Assembly (NCBI RefSeq): GCF_021043375.1
Contig: NZ_JAJNDV010000001.1
Coordinates: 186,001 to 250,000, forward strand
Direction: 5' to 3'
Source: Sphingomonas sp. IC-56
GTDB lineage: Bacteria > Pseudomonadota > Alphaproteobacteria > Sphingomonadales > Sphingomonadaceae
Length of the DNA stretch: 64,000 bases
In this document: positions 33,960 to 44,909 of the stretch, in pieces
How positions within the stretch are numbered: position 1 is the stretch's first letter
How the letters are laid out: each line of letters opens with the position of its first letter
Translations under genes and position numbers: made by a program
Notes under the pieces: model-generated
What the model saw: the letters and a program-made list of their open reading frames with translations, nothing else
The model's database searches: none
Told to the model about the DNA's origin: nothing

Positions 33960-35414
33960 GTGAGTCAGCCCGAGGCGATCGCACGGCCTGGCGATACCGC
34001 CTGGCGGATCGAACAGGCGACTCGCGTGTCGGTGATCGTGGATGCGGAGGATTATTTCCGTGCCGTCCGCGACGCGATGCTCGAGGCCAAGCACCAGATA
34101 TTGCTGATCGGCTGGGACTTCGATGCGCGTATCCGGCTAGCCCAGGCATGCGAAGAGGCGCCCGATGCGCCAGAGCAGGTCGGCCCGTTCCTCACTTGGC
34201 TCGCCAGGCGGACACCGTCGCTGAACATCTACCTGCTGCGATGGGACATGGGTGCGCTAAAGTCCCTCCTGCGGCCAAAGACCGTAGCGACCATTGCGCG
34301 CTGGATGCTGCACCCGCGCATACATCCGCGGCTGGACGGCCACCATCCACCAGGCGCTTCGCATCACCAGAAGATCGTGGTGATCGACGATTGCCTCGCC
34401 TTTTGCGGCGGCATCGACATGACCATTGGCCGCTGGGACACGCGCGAGCATCGCGACGACGATCCGCGACGGGCCAATCCGGAATGGCGGCAGCATGGGC
34501 CCTGGCACGACGCGACCACTGCGCTCCAGGGACCGATCGCCAAGGCTTTGGGCGAACTCGCCCGCACCCGCTGGTCGCTCTCCGGAGGGCCTGAGATCCC
34601 CGAGCCGCCCAAGACCGATCTGTGCTGGCCCGAACGGCTCACTCCGCATTTCGAGAACATCCAGGCCGGTATCTCGCGTACCCAACCCGAAATGGACGGA
34701 GAGACGCCCGTCCACGAGATCGAGCGCCTCTACCTTGCGCTGATTGCCAGCGCGCGGCGCACGATCTACGCCGAGAGCCAGTATTTCGCCTCCCGCCGCA
34801 TCGCCGAGGCGATCGCCCGCCGACTGGACGAGCCGGACGGCCCGGAGATCGTCATCGTCAATCCGGAAAAGGCGGACGGCTGGCTCGAACAACTCGCCAT
34901 GGACACGGCGCGCGCGCGGCTGTTCGAGGCACTGCGCCAGCGTGATCGCCACGGCCGCTTCAGGCTCTATCATCCCTTCACCGCGGCCGGGCAGTCCATC
35001 TACGTTCATGCCAAGGTGCTGGTGGTCGATGATCAGGTGCTCCGCATCGGCTCATCCAACTTCAACAACCGCTCGCTCCGCCTGGATACCGAATGCGATG
35101 TGACGGTCGAGGCCCGCGATGCGGACATGCGAACGAGCATTCAGGGTATCCGCGACGGTCTGCTCGCCGAGCATCTCGGCACCACGCCGGAGGAAGTCGC
35201 CGCGACGATAGAGGCCAGGGGGTCGCTGGTCGCAGCGATCGAGGCACTGCGAACCCGCCCGGGGCGCACGCTGCGCCCGTACGAGACGCCCGACCTCACC
35301 GCCGTTTCCGGCTGGCTTGCGGAGAACGAGGCGCTCGACCCTGAAAACCCGGACGACCTGTTCGAGCCGGTGGCGAGCGGCGGCCTCTTTCGTCGCCTGC
35401 GCAAGCCGAGGTAA
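33960..35414 (+). CDS. Phospholipase D/cardiolipin synthase-like protein
   Basis: 484 residues from a GTG. Two HKD catalytic motifs: HHQKIVVIDDCLAFCGG (about residue 135) and HAKVLVVDDQVLRIGSSN (about 348). There is no obvious N-terminal membrane helix pair, so it is more like soluble or peripheral PLD proteins than canonical ClsA. It probably acts on phospholipid head groups by a phosphatidyl-enzyme intermediate. Ten bases downstream of arsC, so probably cotranscribed. Confidence 0.88.
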   Translation: MSQPEAIARPGDTAWRIEQATRVSVIVDAEDYFRAVRDAMLEAKHQILLIGWDFDARIRLAQACEEAPDAPEQVGPFLTWLARRTPSLNIYLLRWDMGALKSLLRPKTVATIARWMLHPRIHPRLDGHHPPGASHHQKIVVIDDCLAFCGGIDMTIGRWDTREHRDDDPRRANPEWRQHGPWHDATTALQGPIAKALGELARTRWSLSGGPEIPEPPKTDLCWPERLTPHFENIQAGISRTQPEMDGETPVHEIERLYLALIASARRTIYAESQYFASRRIAEAIARRLDEPDGPEIVIVNPEKADGWLEQLAMDTARARLFEALRQRDRHGRFRLYHPFTAAGQSIYVHAKVLVVDDQVLRIGSSNFNNRSLRLDTECDVTVEARDADMRTSIQGIRDGLLAEHLGTTPEEVAATIEARGSLVAAIEALRTRPGRTLRPYETPDLTAVSGWLAENEALDPENPDDLFEPVASGGLFRRLRKPR

Positions 35415-35441
35415 GAAGGGGCACCAACAAGGAGCCTCTGA

Positions 35442-36275
35442 ATGCCCCCGAGTCCCTGGCAGCATCATCGCAACACCGGTCTGGCCGACGATATCGATTT
35501 CGAGATCAAGGGACAGGAGCTTCAGTTCGTCGAGATCGAACTAGATCCGGGCGAGAGCGCCGTGGCGGAAGCCGGGGCCATGGTGTGGAAAGACGCGCCG
35601 GTGACCATGGCCACCGTGTTCGGCGACGGCAGCGGCGGCCAGGGCGGCGGCTTCATGGGCAAGCTGCTGGGCGCCGGGAAAAGGCTGGTCACCGGCGAGA
35701 GCCTGTTCACCACCGTCTTTACGCATGAAGGGCGCGGCAAGGCACGCGTGGCATTTGCCTCGCCCACGCCGGGCGCGATCCTGCCGATCAAGCTGGATAC
35801 GCTGGGTGGGGCGTTGATCTGCCAGAAGGACAGCTTCCTGGCCGCCGCCAAGGGCGTGTCGATCGGCATCCACTTCCAGCGCCGGATCATGACCGGCCTG
35901 TTCGGCGGCGAAGGCTTCGTCATGCAGCGGCTGGAGGGCGATGGCTGGGTGTTCGTCCAGATGGGCGGCACTGTAGTAGAGCGTGTGCTAGAGGCTGGGG
36001 AGGAACTCCATGTCGACACCGGCTGCATCGCGGCGTTCACGCCCAGCGTCGACTTCGACCTGATCGCCGCGGGCGGGGTGAAGAGCATGGTCTTTGGCGG
36101 CGAGGGCGTGTTCTTCGCGCGGCTCACCGGCCCGGGCAAGGTGTGGATCCAGTCCCTGCCCTTCTCCCGTTTGGCGGGCCGGATGTTCGCAGCCTCGGGC
36201 GCGATGGGCGGCGGTAACCGCGGCGAAGGGTCGGTGCTCGGCGGCCTGGGCGATTTCATTGGGGGCAACCGCTAA
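35442..36275 (+). CDS. AIM24/TIGR00266-family protein
   Basis: 277 residues; AAGGAG 7 bases upstream supports the start MPPSPWQHHRNTGLADDID. The AIM24 beta-rich fold is seen in DFEIKGQELQFVEIELDPGESAVAEAGAMVWKDAPV, GESLFTTVFTHEGRGKARVAFASPTPGAILPI and GGEGVFFARLTGPGKVWIQSLPFSRLAGRM, with a Gly-rich tail. Bacterial members have no settled function. Operon neighbour of the PLD gene. Confidence 0.9.
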   Translation: MPPSPWQHHRNTGLADDIDFEIKGQELQFVEIELDPGESAVAEAGAMVWKDAPVTMATVFGDGSGGQGGGFMGKLLGAGKRLVTGESLFTTVFTHEGRGKARVAFASPTPGAILPIKLDTLGGALICQKDSFLAAAKGVSIGIHFQRRIMTGLFGGEGFVMQRLEGDGWVFVQMGGTVVERVLEAGEELHVDTGCIAAFTPSVDFDLIAAGGVKSMVFGGEGVFFARLTGPGKVWIQSLPFSRLAGRMFAASGAMGGGNRGEGSVLGGLGDFIGGNR

Positions 36276-36295
36276 ACAGGAGCAGGAGCAGGGGC

Positions 36296-36790
36296 ATGGT
36301 GCAGGTGACGGCTCGGCTACGGCAACACTGGTTCTATGCGCTCATCCCGCTCTGGCTCGCGGCGTCGCTCAACTTTCAATCCGCGCATGACTGGCAGGCA
36401 CGGCCTCAGCTTGGTGAGGCAGTCGCCTTGTTCGACTGGTGCCTGTTCGTCCCGGCGCTTTATGTGCTTTGCTACCGCAAGAGCCGGCCGGCAAAGGCGG
36501 TGGCGATCCGGGTTCTGGCGCTGACCTGCGCGGGCATCTGGGTCGCTGGTCATATGGTGCCGGACCCGGCGCAAATACTGCTCCGTGACTGGGCGTGGCT
36601 TCGGGGCGTCGGCATTGCCGGGCTTCTCCTACTGGAAACCGGTGCGATCATCGCCATGCTGCGAGTCGCCTTCTCCAAAGATCCCACCCCTCAAGCGCTC
36701 ACCGACAGGGGCGTGCCCCCGATCCTTGCCCGTATGATGCTTGCAGAGGCGCGCTTCTGGCGCTGGCTCTTCTCGCGCCGGCGAGAGTGA
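36296..36790 (+). CDS. Integral membrane protein of unknown function
   Basis: 164 residues, preceded by an AGGAG-rich leader. Four hydrophobic segments are visible (FYALIPLWLAASLNF, LFDWCLFVPALYVLCY, AIRVLALTCAGIWVAGHM, GVGIAGLLLLETGAIIAML), and the C-terminus is basic (FWRWLFSRRRE). No recognised domain. 20 bases after the AIM24 gene, so it is probably the last member of that operon. Confidence 0.75.
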   Translation: MVQVTARLRQHWFYALIPLWLAASLNFQSAHDWQARPQLGEAVALFDWCLFVPALYVLCYRKSRPAKAVAIRVLALTCAGIWVAGHMVPDPAQILLRDWAWLRGVGIAGLLLLETGAIIAMLRVAFSKDPTPQALTDRGVPPILARMMLAEARFWRWLFSRRRE

Positions 36791-39109
<2,319 letters not shown>

Positions 39110-39119
39110 AGGCAACACA

Positions 39120-39253
39120 CTCCCCTCCCTGCAAGGGAGGGGTCGGGGGTGGGTGCGAGCGCAGCGAGCCCTACCTGCCACAAGAGAAAAGGCCGGGGGA
39201 TCGACCCCGGCCTTTTCTACACCCACCCCTCGCCCCTCCCTTTCAGGGAGGGT
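39120..39253. repeat. Long inverted-repeat element, family A
   Basis: A left arm of CCCCTCCCTGCAAGGGAGGGG followed by TCGGGGGTGGGT is mirrored by ACCCACCCCTCGCCCCTCCC and TTTCAGGGAGGG on the right, enclosing a central hairpin. Related to the element at 6927-7124. Lies between katG and purL. Confidence 0.8.
39187..39216 (+). terminator. Hairpin with U-run inside the family A element
   Basis: AAAAGGCCGGGG-GATCGA-CCCCGGCCTTTT is a 12-bp perfect stem followed by CTAC, 77 bases after katG. It is symmetric, so it could terminate from either side; here it would end the katG transcript. Confidence 0.7.
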
Positions 39254-39314
39254 TTGGATTTGGTCGCACGCGAACAGGTGACGCCGTCAAAAGCCCTCGC
39301 TATGGGCTCCAGCC

Positions 39315-41534
39315 ATGACTCAGATCACCCCCGAGATCGTCGCCGAGCACGGCCTGTCCCCTGAGGAATATGAGCGCGTCCTGAAGGCGATGGGCCGCGA
39401 GCCCAACCTGACCGAGCTTGGCATCTTCTCGGTGATGTGGTCCGAGCATTGCAGCTACAAGTCGAGCCGCATCCACCTGAAGAAGCTGCCGACCACCGGT
39501 CCGCAGGTCATTTGCGGTCCCGGCGAGAATGCCGGCGTGATCGACATCGGCGACGGCCAGGCCGCCATCTTCAAGATGGAGAGCCACAACCACCCGTCCT
39601 ACATCGAACCGTACCAGGGCGCAGCGACGGGCGTCGGCGGCATCCTGCGCGACGTGTTCACCATGGGCGCGCGGCCGATTGCCAACATGAACGCGCTGCG
39701 CTTCGGCCGGCCTGACCATCCCAAGATGCGCCACCTGATCGCCGGCGTCGTCCATGGCATTGGCGGCTATGGCAACTGCGTGGGCGTGCCGACGGTGGGC
39801 GGCGAAGTGAACTTTCACCCGGCCTATGATGGCAACATTCTGGTCAACGCGATGACCGTGGGCGTTGCCGACCAGGACAAGATCTTCTATTCGGCCGCCT
39901 CGGGCATCGGCAATCCGATCGTCTATGTCGGATCGAAGACCGGCCGCGACGGCATCCACGGCGCGACCATGGCCTCGGCCGATTTCGGCGAGGACTCGGA
40001 AGAGAAGCGCCCCACCGTGCAGGTCGGCGATCCCTTCACCGAAAAGCTGCTGATCGAGGCGTGCCTGGAACTGATGGCCTCCGACGCGATCGTCGCGATC
40101 CAGGACATGGGCGCGGCCGGCCTTACCTCCTCCTCGGTCGAGATGGCGTCGAAGGGCGGCGTCGGCATCGAGCTGGTGATGGACGATGTGCCCCAGCGTG
40201 AAGAGGGCATGACGCCGTACGAGATGATGCTCTCGGAGAGCCAGGAGCGTATGCTCATGGTGCTCAAGCCCGGCCGCGAGGACTTTGCTGAGGCGATCTT
40301 CCGCAAGTGGGAGCTCGACTTCGCGGTGATCGGCCATGTCACCGACACTGGCCGCATGGTGCTGAAGTGGAAGGGCGACACCGTCGCCGACATCCCCCTC
40401 GCCCCGCTCGCCGACGAAGCGCCGCTCTACGACCGTCCGCATGTGCCCACGCCCAAGCCGGCCGAGCTGACCGATGTGCCGGAGAGCGTCGATCCTGCCG
40501 CCGACCTGCTCAAGCTAATGGGCTCGCCCGACATCGCCAGCCGGCGTTGGATCTGGGAGCAGTATGACCACATGGTCGGCGCCGATACCGTGCAGCGCCC
40601 GGGCGGCGACTCCGCGGTGGTCCGCGTTCACGGCACGCAGAAGGCGCTGGCGATGACCACCGACTGCACCCCGCGCTATTGCTTCGCCGACCCGGTCGAG
40701 GGCGGTAAGCAGGCGATTGCGGAGGCGTATCGCAACCTGTCGGCGGTGGGCGCCACCCCGCTGGCGGTGACCAACTGCCTCAACTTCGCCAATCCGCAGC
40801 GGCCCGAGATCATGGGCCAGATCGTCGGCTGCCTGGAGGGTATGTCGGAAGCGTGCCGCACGCTCGACTTCCCGATCGTGTCGGGCAACGTCTCGCTCTA
40901 CAACGAGAGCAAGGCGACCGGCGGCGGCTCCGCCATCCTTCCCACTCCCGCGATCGGCGGCGTCGGCCTGCTCAAGGATTGGCAGAAGAATTGCACGATC
41001 GGCTTCAAGGGCACCGGCGACATCGTCATCGCGCTCGGCGAGCGCGCCGGCCATCTCGGCCAGTCGATCTGGCTGCGCGAGATCCATGGCCGCCAGGAAG
41101 GCCCGGCGCCTGAAGTCGACCTGATGATGGAGCGCCGCCTGGGCGCGTTCGTCCGCTCGGCGATCGGCACCGGCTGCATCACCGCCTGCCACGACGTTTC
41201 GGACGGCGGGCTTGCGGTCACGCTCGCCGAAATGGCGCTCGCCTCCAACATCGGCGTGATCATCGACCAGCCCCAGCCCTTCGGCATCGCCGGCTCGCTG
41301 TTCGGCGAGGATCAAGGCCTGTATGTCGTCACCGTGAAGGACGAGGCGCTGGCCGACTTCCTGGTCGCTGCGGACAAAGCGGGCCTGGTCGCCGATCCGA
41401 TCGGGCGCACCATCGCCAACCGGCTCATCTTTGAGTTGGAAGAGGGTGACTACTGCGTTTCCATCGCGGACCTTCGCGACGCGCATGAGGGCTTCTTCCC
41501 GACGCTGATGGGGGAAGACGCCGCATTGGCGTAA
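39315..41534 (+). CDS. purL: Phosphoribosylformylglycinamidine synthase subunit PurL
   Basis: 739 residues, the small (PurS/PurQ-dependent) type. Typical N-terminus [22 protein letters not shown] then [22 protein letters not shown]/metal motifs are [56 protein letters not shown] and [19 protein letters not shown]. It converts FGAR to FGAM in purine synthesis using ammonia from PurQ. purS and purQ are not in this window. Confidence 0.98.
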   Translation: MTQITPEIVAEHGLSPEEYERVLKAMGREPNLTELGIFSVMWSEHCSYKSSRIHLKKLPTTGPQVICGPGENAGVIDIGDGQAAIFKMESHNHPSYIEPYQGAATGVGGILRDVFTMGARPIANMNALRFGRPDHPKMRHLIAGVVHGIGGYGNCVGVPTVGGEVNFHPAYDGNILVNAMTVGVADQDKIFYSAASGIGNPIVYVGSKTGRDGIHGATMASADFGEDSEEKRPTVQVGDPFTEKLLIEACLELMASDAIVAIQDMGAAGLTSSSVEMASKGGVGIELVMDDVPQREEGMTPYEMMLSESQERMLMVLKPGREDFAEAIFRKWELDFAVIGHVTDTGRMVLKWKGDTVADIPLAPLADEAPLYDRPHVPTPKPAELTDVPESVDPAADLLKLMGSPDIASRRWIWEQYDHMVGADTVQRPGGDSAVVRVHGTQKALAMTTDCTPRYCFADPVEGGKQAIAEAYRNLSAVGATPLAVTNCLNFANPQRPEIMGQIVGCLEGMSEACRTLDFPIVSGNVSLYNESKATGGGSAILPTPAIGGVGLLKDWQKNCTIGFKGTGDIVIALGERAGHLGQSIWLREIHGRQEGPAPEVDLMMERRLGAFVRSAIGTGCITACHDVSDGGLAVTLAEMALASNIGVIIDQPQPFGIAGSLFGEDQGLYVVTVKDEALADFLVAADKAGLVADPIGRTIANRLIFELEEGDYCVSIADLRDAHEGFFPTLMGEDAALA

Positions 41535-41564
41535 CGAACATGAGGGGTTCCTCCCTCTTGTTCG
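41535..41564 (+). terminator. Hairpin after purL
   Basis: CGAACA-TGAGGG ... CCCTC-T-TGTTCG forms an interrupted stem directly at the purL stop. There is no U-run, so termination efficiency is doubtful. Confidence 0.45.
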
Positions 41565-41597
41565 CGCGTTAGGCTGCGAACGAGAGGGAGACGCTTC

Positions 41598-41969
41598 ATG
41601 GCCGCAGACCACGCACTCGCAAAGCAATTGGGGCTGAAGCCCGGCATCCGCTGCTGGTTCCACAACCTGCCCGATGGACTGCGCGCACGACTCGATTCCG
41701 ACGCGCTCGGAGTTGAGGAACAGGCCACCGCAACGGACGGCATGCAGTGCGCGATATTGTGCGTCGCGGATGACCGGACGCTGGAACGCGAACTTGCCGC
41801 CGCGGCGCCGCTGCTGGCGACCAATGGCTTCCTCTGGGTCGTCCATCCTGGCGACGGGGAACTGCAAACCCAAAGAATTGGTGACCTGGCCGCTCCGTTG
41901 CACCTCGTACTTGCTGACTCTTGCAGTCTGGGAGACAATTGGTCAGGACTGAAGTTGATCGCGAGATGA
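41598..41969 (+). CDS. DUF3052-like protein
   Basis: 123 residues with GGGAG upstream. The pattern LAKQLGLKPGIRCWFHNLPDGL, then a beta-rich centre (QCAILCVADDRTLERELAAAAPLLATNGFLWVVHPG) and a terminal NWSGLKLIAR resembles the DUF3052-type proteins (LGIKPG...W.SGL.F..R). Cytoplasmic, function unknown. Resemblance is by eye only. Confidence 0.7.
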   Translation: MAADHALAKQLGLKPGIRCWFHNLPDGLRARLDSDALGVEEQATATDGMQCAILCVADDRTLERELAAAAPLLATNGFLWVVHPGDGELQTQRIGDLAAPLHLVLADSCSLGDNWSGLKLIAR

Positions 41970-42026
41970 CGTACGTATCTCCCGCTCCAGTACCGATGCG
42001 TCGACGAAGCGTGTGCAGGGAATGGG

Positions 42027-42701
42027 ATGGAAGAACAGGCGACGCTCCCTTGGCGACCCTATGCCGAGTTGAGCGACTCCGAGCGTGTCGCGCAGGCAGT
42101 GCGTTTCAGCGATTCGATGCGCACTCGGCATAGCTGCCGCGCTTTCGCCAGCACCCCCGTTCCCCGCGAGATTATCGAGGCGGCACTACGGGCCGCGGGC
42201 TCGGCACCCAATGGCGCGAACCGGCAACCCTGGCATTTCGTTGTCGTGTCCTCGCCCGAGGCCAAGAGCACCATCAGGGTTTCCGCCGAGGAAGAGGAGC
42301 GGCGCTTTTACGAAGGGCGCGCGGGGCGACAATGGCTCGACGCGCTGTGGCCGCTCGGCACCGGGCCGGACAAGCCATATCTGGAAACTGCGCCCTGGAT
42401 CATCATCGCCTTCGCCCAGCGTTGGGGCGGTCGTGGCGAGGGCGATGAAGAGCAGAATTACTATGTGACCGAGAGCGTCGGTATCGCCTGTGGGCTGCTG
42501 CTGGCGACGCTCCACCAGGCCGGCATTGCCACGCTGGTGCACACCCCCAACCCGATGCGCTTCCTCAACCGGGTGTGCGGGCGGCCCGCACAGGAAAAGC
42601 CGCTGATGATGATCGTCGCTGGCCATGCCGCCGCCGATGCCGTCATTCCCAAGCGCGCGTTGGACAAGAAGTCGCTGGAGCAGATCACCAGCTGGCTGTA
42701 G
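42027..42701 (+). CDS. Nitroreductase-family flavoprotein, iodotyrosine-deiodinase-like branch
   Basis: 224 residues. FMN-binding elements are RTRHSCRAFASTPVP and RAAGSAPNGANRQPWHFVVV. The lid segment FYEGRAGRQWLDALWPLGTGPDKPYLETAPWIIIAF and the block NYYVTESVGIACGLLLATLHQAGIATLVHTPNPMRFL match the IYD/BluB-like branch. Vertebrate IYD removes halogen from tyrosine; bacterial members reduce halotyrosines or unknown aromatics. Function here is inferred from these motifs only. Confidence 0.85.
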   Translation: MEEQATLPWRPYAELSDSERVAQAVRFSDSMRTRHSCRAFASTPVPREIIEAALRAAGSAPNGANRQPWHFVVVSSPEAKSTIRVSAEEEERRFYEGRAGRQWLDALWPLGTGPDKPYLETAPWIIIAFAQRWGGRGEGDEEQNYYVTESVGIACGLLLATLHQAGIATLVHTPNPMRFLNRVCGRPAQEKPLMMIVAGHAAADAVIPKRALDKKSLEQITSWL

Positions 42702-42712
42702 CCCGGAGGGGC

Positions 42713-43975
42713 ATGACCGCGCCGCCCCCCGCCTCTCCCGCTTCCATCCGGCTGGATTCGCTCGACATCATCCGCGGCGTGGCGGTGCTCGGCATCCTGC
42801 TGCTCAACATCGTCGGCTTCGCCATGCCGGGCGCGGCATATGAGAACCCGCGCACCTATGGCGGCTGGCATGGGGCGGACCTGCTCGCCTGGGCGGTCAA
42901 CTTCGTCCTGTTCGACGGCAAGATGCGGGGCCTGTTCTCCTTTCTGTTCGGCGCCTCGATGCTGCTGGTCATCGAGCGGGCGGAAGCGGGTGGGCGCGAT
43001 CCGGCGCGGGTGCATTATGCACGCATGGGGTGGCTGCTGGTGTTTGGCCTCGCGCATCTCTGGCTGGTCTGGGACGGTGACATCCTGGCGCACTATGGGC
43101 TGGTGGGGATGATCGCGTATCCACTGCGCCGCTTGCCGACCGAGCGGTTGATCGTGCTCGGCCTGCTGCTCGCCGTTGCCGCCACGGCAATGTTCGCGCT
43201 TGTGCCGCTTCAGGTGTGGACGGTGCAGCAGGCCGGTGCGGCTGCGGCGGAGGTGCAGGCGCATGCCCGCCAGCTCCAGAGCTTCAACGACACCTTCGGT
43301 ACGCCATCGCCCCAGGCGATCGCCCAAGAGCTTGCGCAGTATCGCGCCGGCTATGCCGACATCCTCCGCGCGCGTTTCGCCGAGAACGCGACGATGCCGT
43401 TCGCGATGCTGTTCTTCTTTGGGCCTGAGACACTGGCGTACATGCTGCTCGGCATGGCCGCGTTTCGCAGCGGGCTGCTGACCGGCGCCTGGCCGCGGCA
43501 CCGGTATCGAGTGTGGCTGGTGCGGTGCTGGAGCGTTGCCCTGCCCGCTTATGGTGCGCTTGCCGGGTGGCTGATCGTGACGGGGTTTGCGTTGCTGCCG
43601 GTGGCGGTCGCCAGCCTTGCCCTTAGCGCGCCGCTGCGGCTGCTGATGATCGTCGGCTGGATCTGCCTGCTACAACTGGCCGCACGATCGGGCGGTAGAT
43701 TGACGGTGCGACTGGCAGCGGCAGGGCGGATGGCGTTCACCAACTATCTGCTCACCAGCCTGATCTGCACGACGATCTTCTATGGCTATGGCCTGGGCTG
43801 GTTCGGGCAGCTTTCGCGCTGGCAGCTCTACCCGATTGTGGTGGGGGTGTGGGCAGTCATCCTGCTCTGGTCAAAGCCGTGCCTCGACCATTTCCGATTC
43901 GGCCCGTTCGAATGGCTGTGGCGTAGCCTTGTCGGCCGCAACCTTCAGCCGATGCGACGAACCGCCTCCGTATAA
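42713..43975 (+). CDS. DUF418 domain multi-pass membrane protein
   Basis: 420 residues from the ATG at 42713; GGAGGGG lies 4 bases upstream and longer frames read back through the nitroreductase. About ten membrane helices. DUF418 features are RLDSLDIIRGVAVLGILLLNIVGFAMP, FDGKMRGLFSFLFGASMLL and, at the C-terminus, AAGRMAFTNYLLTSLICTTIFYGYGLGWFG. A transporter-like role is often proposed for the family but is unproven. Confidence 0.92.
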   Translation: MTAPPPASPASIRLDSLDIIRGVAVLGILLLNIVGFAMPGAAYENPRTYGGWHGADLLAWAVNFVLFDGKMRGLFSFLFGASMLLVIERAEAGGRDPARVHYARMGWLLVFGLAHLWLVWDGDILAHYGLVGMIAYPLRRLPTERLIVLGLLLAVAATAMFALVPLQVWTVQQAGAAAAEVQAHARQLQSFNDTFGTPSPQAIAQELAQYRAGYADILRARFAENATMPFAMLFFFGPETLAYMLLGMAAFRSGLLTGAWPRHRYRVWLVRCWSVALPAYGALAGWLIVTGFALLPVAVASLALSAPLRLLMIVGWICLLQLAARSGGRLTVRLAAAGRMAFTNYLLTSLICTTIFYGYGLGWFGQLSRWQLYPIVVGVWAVILLWSKPCLDHFRFGPFEWLWRSLVGRNLQPMRRTASV

Positions 43976-43976
43976 C

Positions 43977-44013
43977 TGCGAGTGCTTCGCATTAGGCTTG
44001 CGAATCAGTCGCA
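43977..44013. promoter_or_regulatory. Pair of iron-response-like dyads upstream of bfd
   Basis: TGCGAGTGCTTCGCA (43977-43991) and TGCGAATCAGTCGCA (43999-44013) are both TGCGA-N5-TCGCA inverted repeats, 22 bases apart centre to centre, 39-75 bases before the bfd start. Form and location fit Fur- or Irr-type sites in alphaproteobacteria. Confidence 0.6.
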
Positions 44014-44051
44014 GTAGGCCTAGAGCACGCTCAACAAGAGTGAGGCTTTCG

Positions 44052-44222
44052 ATGGTCGTTTGCGTTTGCAATGCTATCCGGGAACATGATGTGCGTCAGG
44101 CCGCGCGTGGCGGCGTGACGAGTGCCTGCCAGGCCTATAAATCGCTCGGCCTGGGCTCCAAATGCGGCCAGTGCGTCCCCTTTGCCCGCGAGATCATCCG
44201 CGAAGAACGCGCGGCTGCGTAG
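44052..44222 (+). CDS. bfd: Bacterioferritin-associated ferredoxin (2Fe-2S)
   Basis: 56 residues from the ATG at 44052 (MVVCVCNAIREHDVRQAARG). Cluster ligands are Cys4, Cys6, Cys38 and Cys41 (VCVCN ... GSKCGQC), the BFD-like fold. It donates electrons to the bacterioferritin haem to release stored iron. bfr follows in the same orientation after 93 bases, with further iron-box-like dyads between, so each gene may have its own promoter. Confidence 0.93.
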   Translation: MVVCVCNAIREHDVRQAARGGVTSACQAYKSLGLGSKCGQCVPFAREIIREERAAA

Positions 44223-44224
44223 CG

Positions 44225-44264
44225 TTCGCAACTGCGAAAATCGCAGATTTCTGCGGTTCTCGCA
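44225..44264. promoter_or_regulatory. Cluster of TGCGA/TCGCA dyads between bfd and bfr
   Basis: Overlapping inverted repeats: TTCGCAACTGCGAA (44225-44238), TGCGAAAATCGCA (44233-44245) and TGCGGTTCTCGCA (44252-44264). They share half-sites with the pair before bfd and lie 52-91 bases before bfr. Confidence 0.55.
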
Positions 44265-44315
44265 CACCTAATTTGCCTGTAAAGCCTTAGGTGGTTTCCA
44301 GCAAAAGGCAGTGCG

Positions 44316-44801
44316 ATGAAGGGTGACGCGAAGGTCGTCGAATATCTTAACGAGGTGCTCAAGAACGAGCTCACGGCGATCAACCAATATTGGCTGCACT
44401 ATCGCCTGCTCGACAATTGGGGCGTCAAGAAGCTCGCCGAGCTGGAGCGCCACGAATCCATCGACGAGATGAAGCACGCCGACTGGCTGGCGGAGCGCAT
44501 TCTGTTCCTGGATGGCCTGCCCAACTTCCAGATGCTCGGCCGCCTGCGCATCGGTGAGACGGTGGAAGAGATCCTGCGCGCGGATCTCGCCGTTGAAGTG
44601 GAAGCGGTGGCGGTGCTGCGCGACGCCATCCAGCACAGCGAAAACGTTCGCGACTATGTCAGCCGCGACCTGTTCCGCCGCATCCTCGATAGCGAGGAAG
44701 AGCATATCGACACGCTGGAGCGCCAGTTCGACATGATCGCCCGCATGGGTATCGAAAACTATATCCAGCTCAACAGCCGCGCTGAAGAGCCGCATAGCTG
44801 A
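44316..44801 (+). CDS. bfr: Bacterioferritin
   Basis: 161 residues (MKGDAKVVEYLNEVLKNELT). Haem ligand Met52 (ESIDEMKHADWLAERI) and ferroxidase ligands Glu18, Glu51, His54 and the EVEAVAVLRDAI and DSEEEHIDTLERQFD glutamates are present. It forms a 24-subunit iron-storage shell. Paired with bfd and likely iron-regulated. Confidence 0.97.
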   Translation: MKGDAKVVEYLNEVLKNELTAINQYWLHYRLLDNWGVKKLAELERHESIDEMKHADWLAERILFLDGLPNFQMLGRLRIGETVEEILRADLAVEVEAVAVLRDAIQHSENVRDYVSRDLFRRILDSEEEHIDTLERQFDMIARMGIENYIQLNSRAEEPHS

Positions 44802-44909
44802 TCCACGCGATTACCCCGGCGACCGCCGGAATAATCCTTCGCGGCGGCAAGGCTGGACAACCCGTCCCCTGCCGCCGCTATACCTCCCGGAAAAGAACGG
44901 GAGAGGACC

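Noticed and set aside
40515..41903. 462-codon open frame antisense to the end of purL
   Set aside because: Antisense shadow of purL and the DUF3052-like gene. The translation is Arg/Asp/His-rich without motifs.
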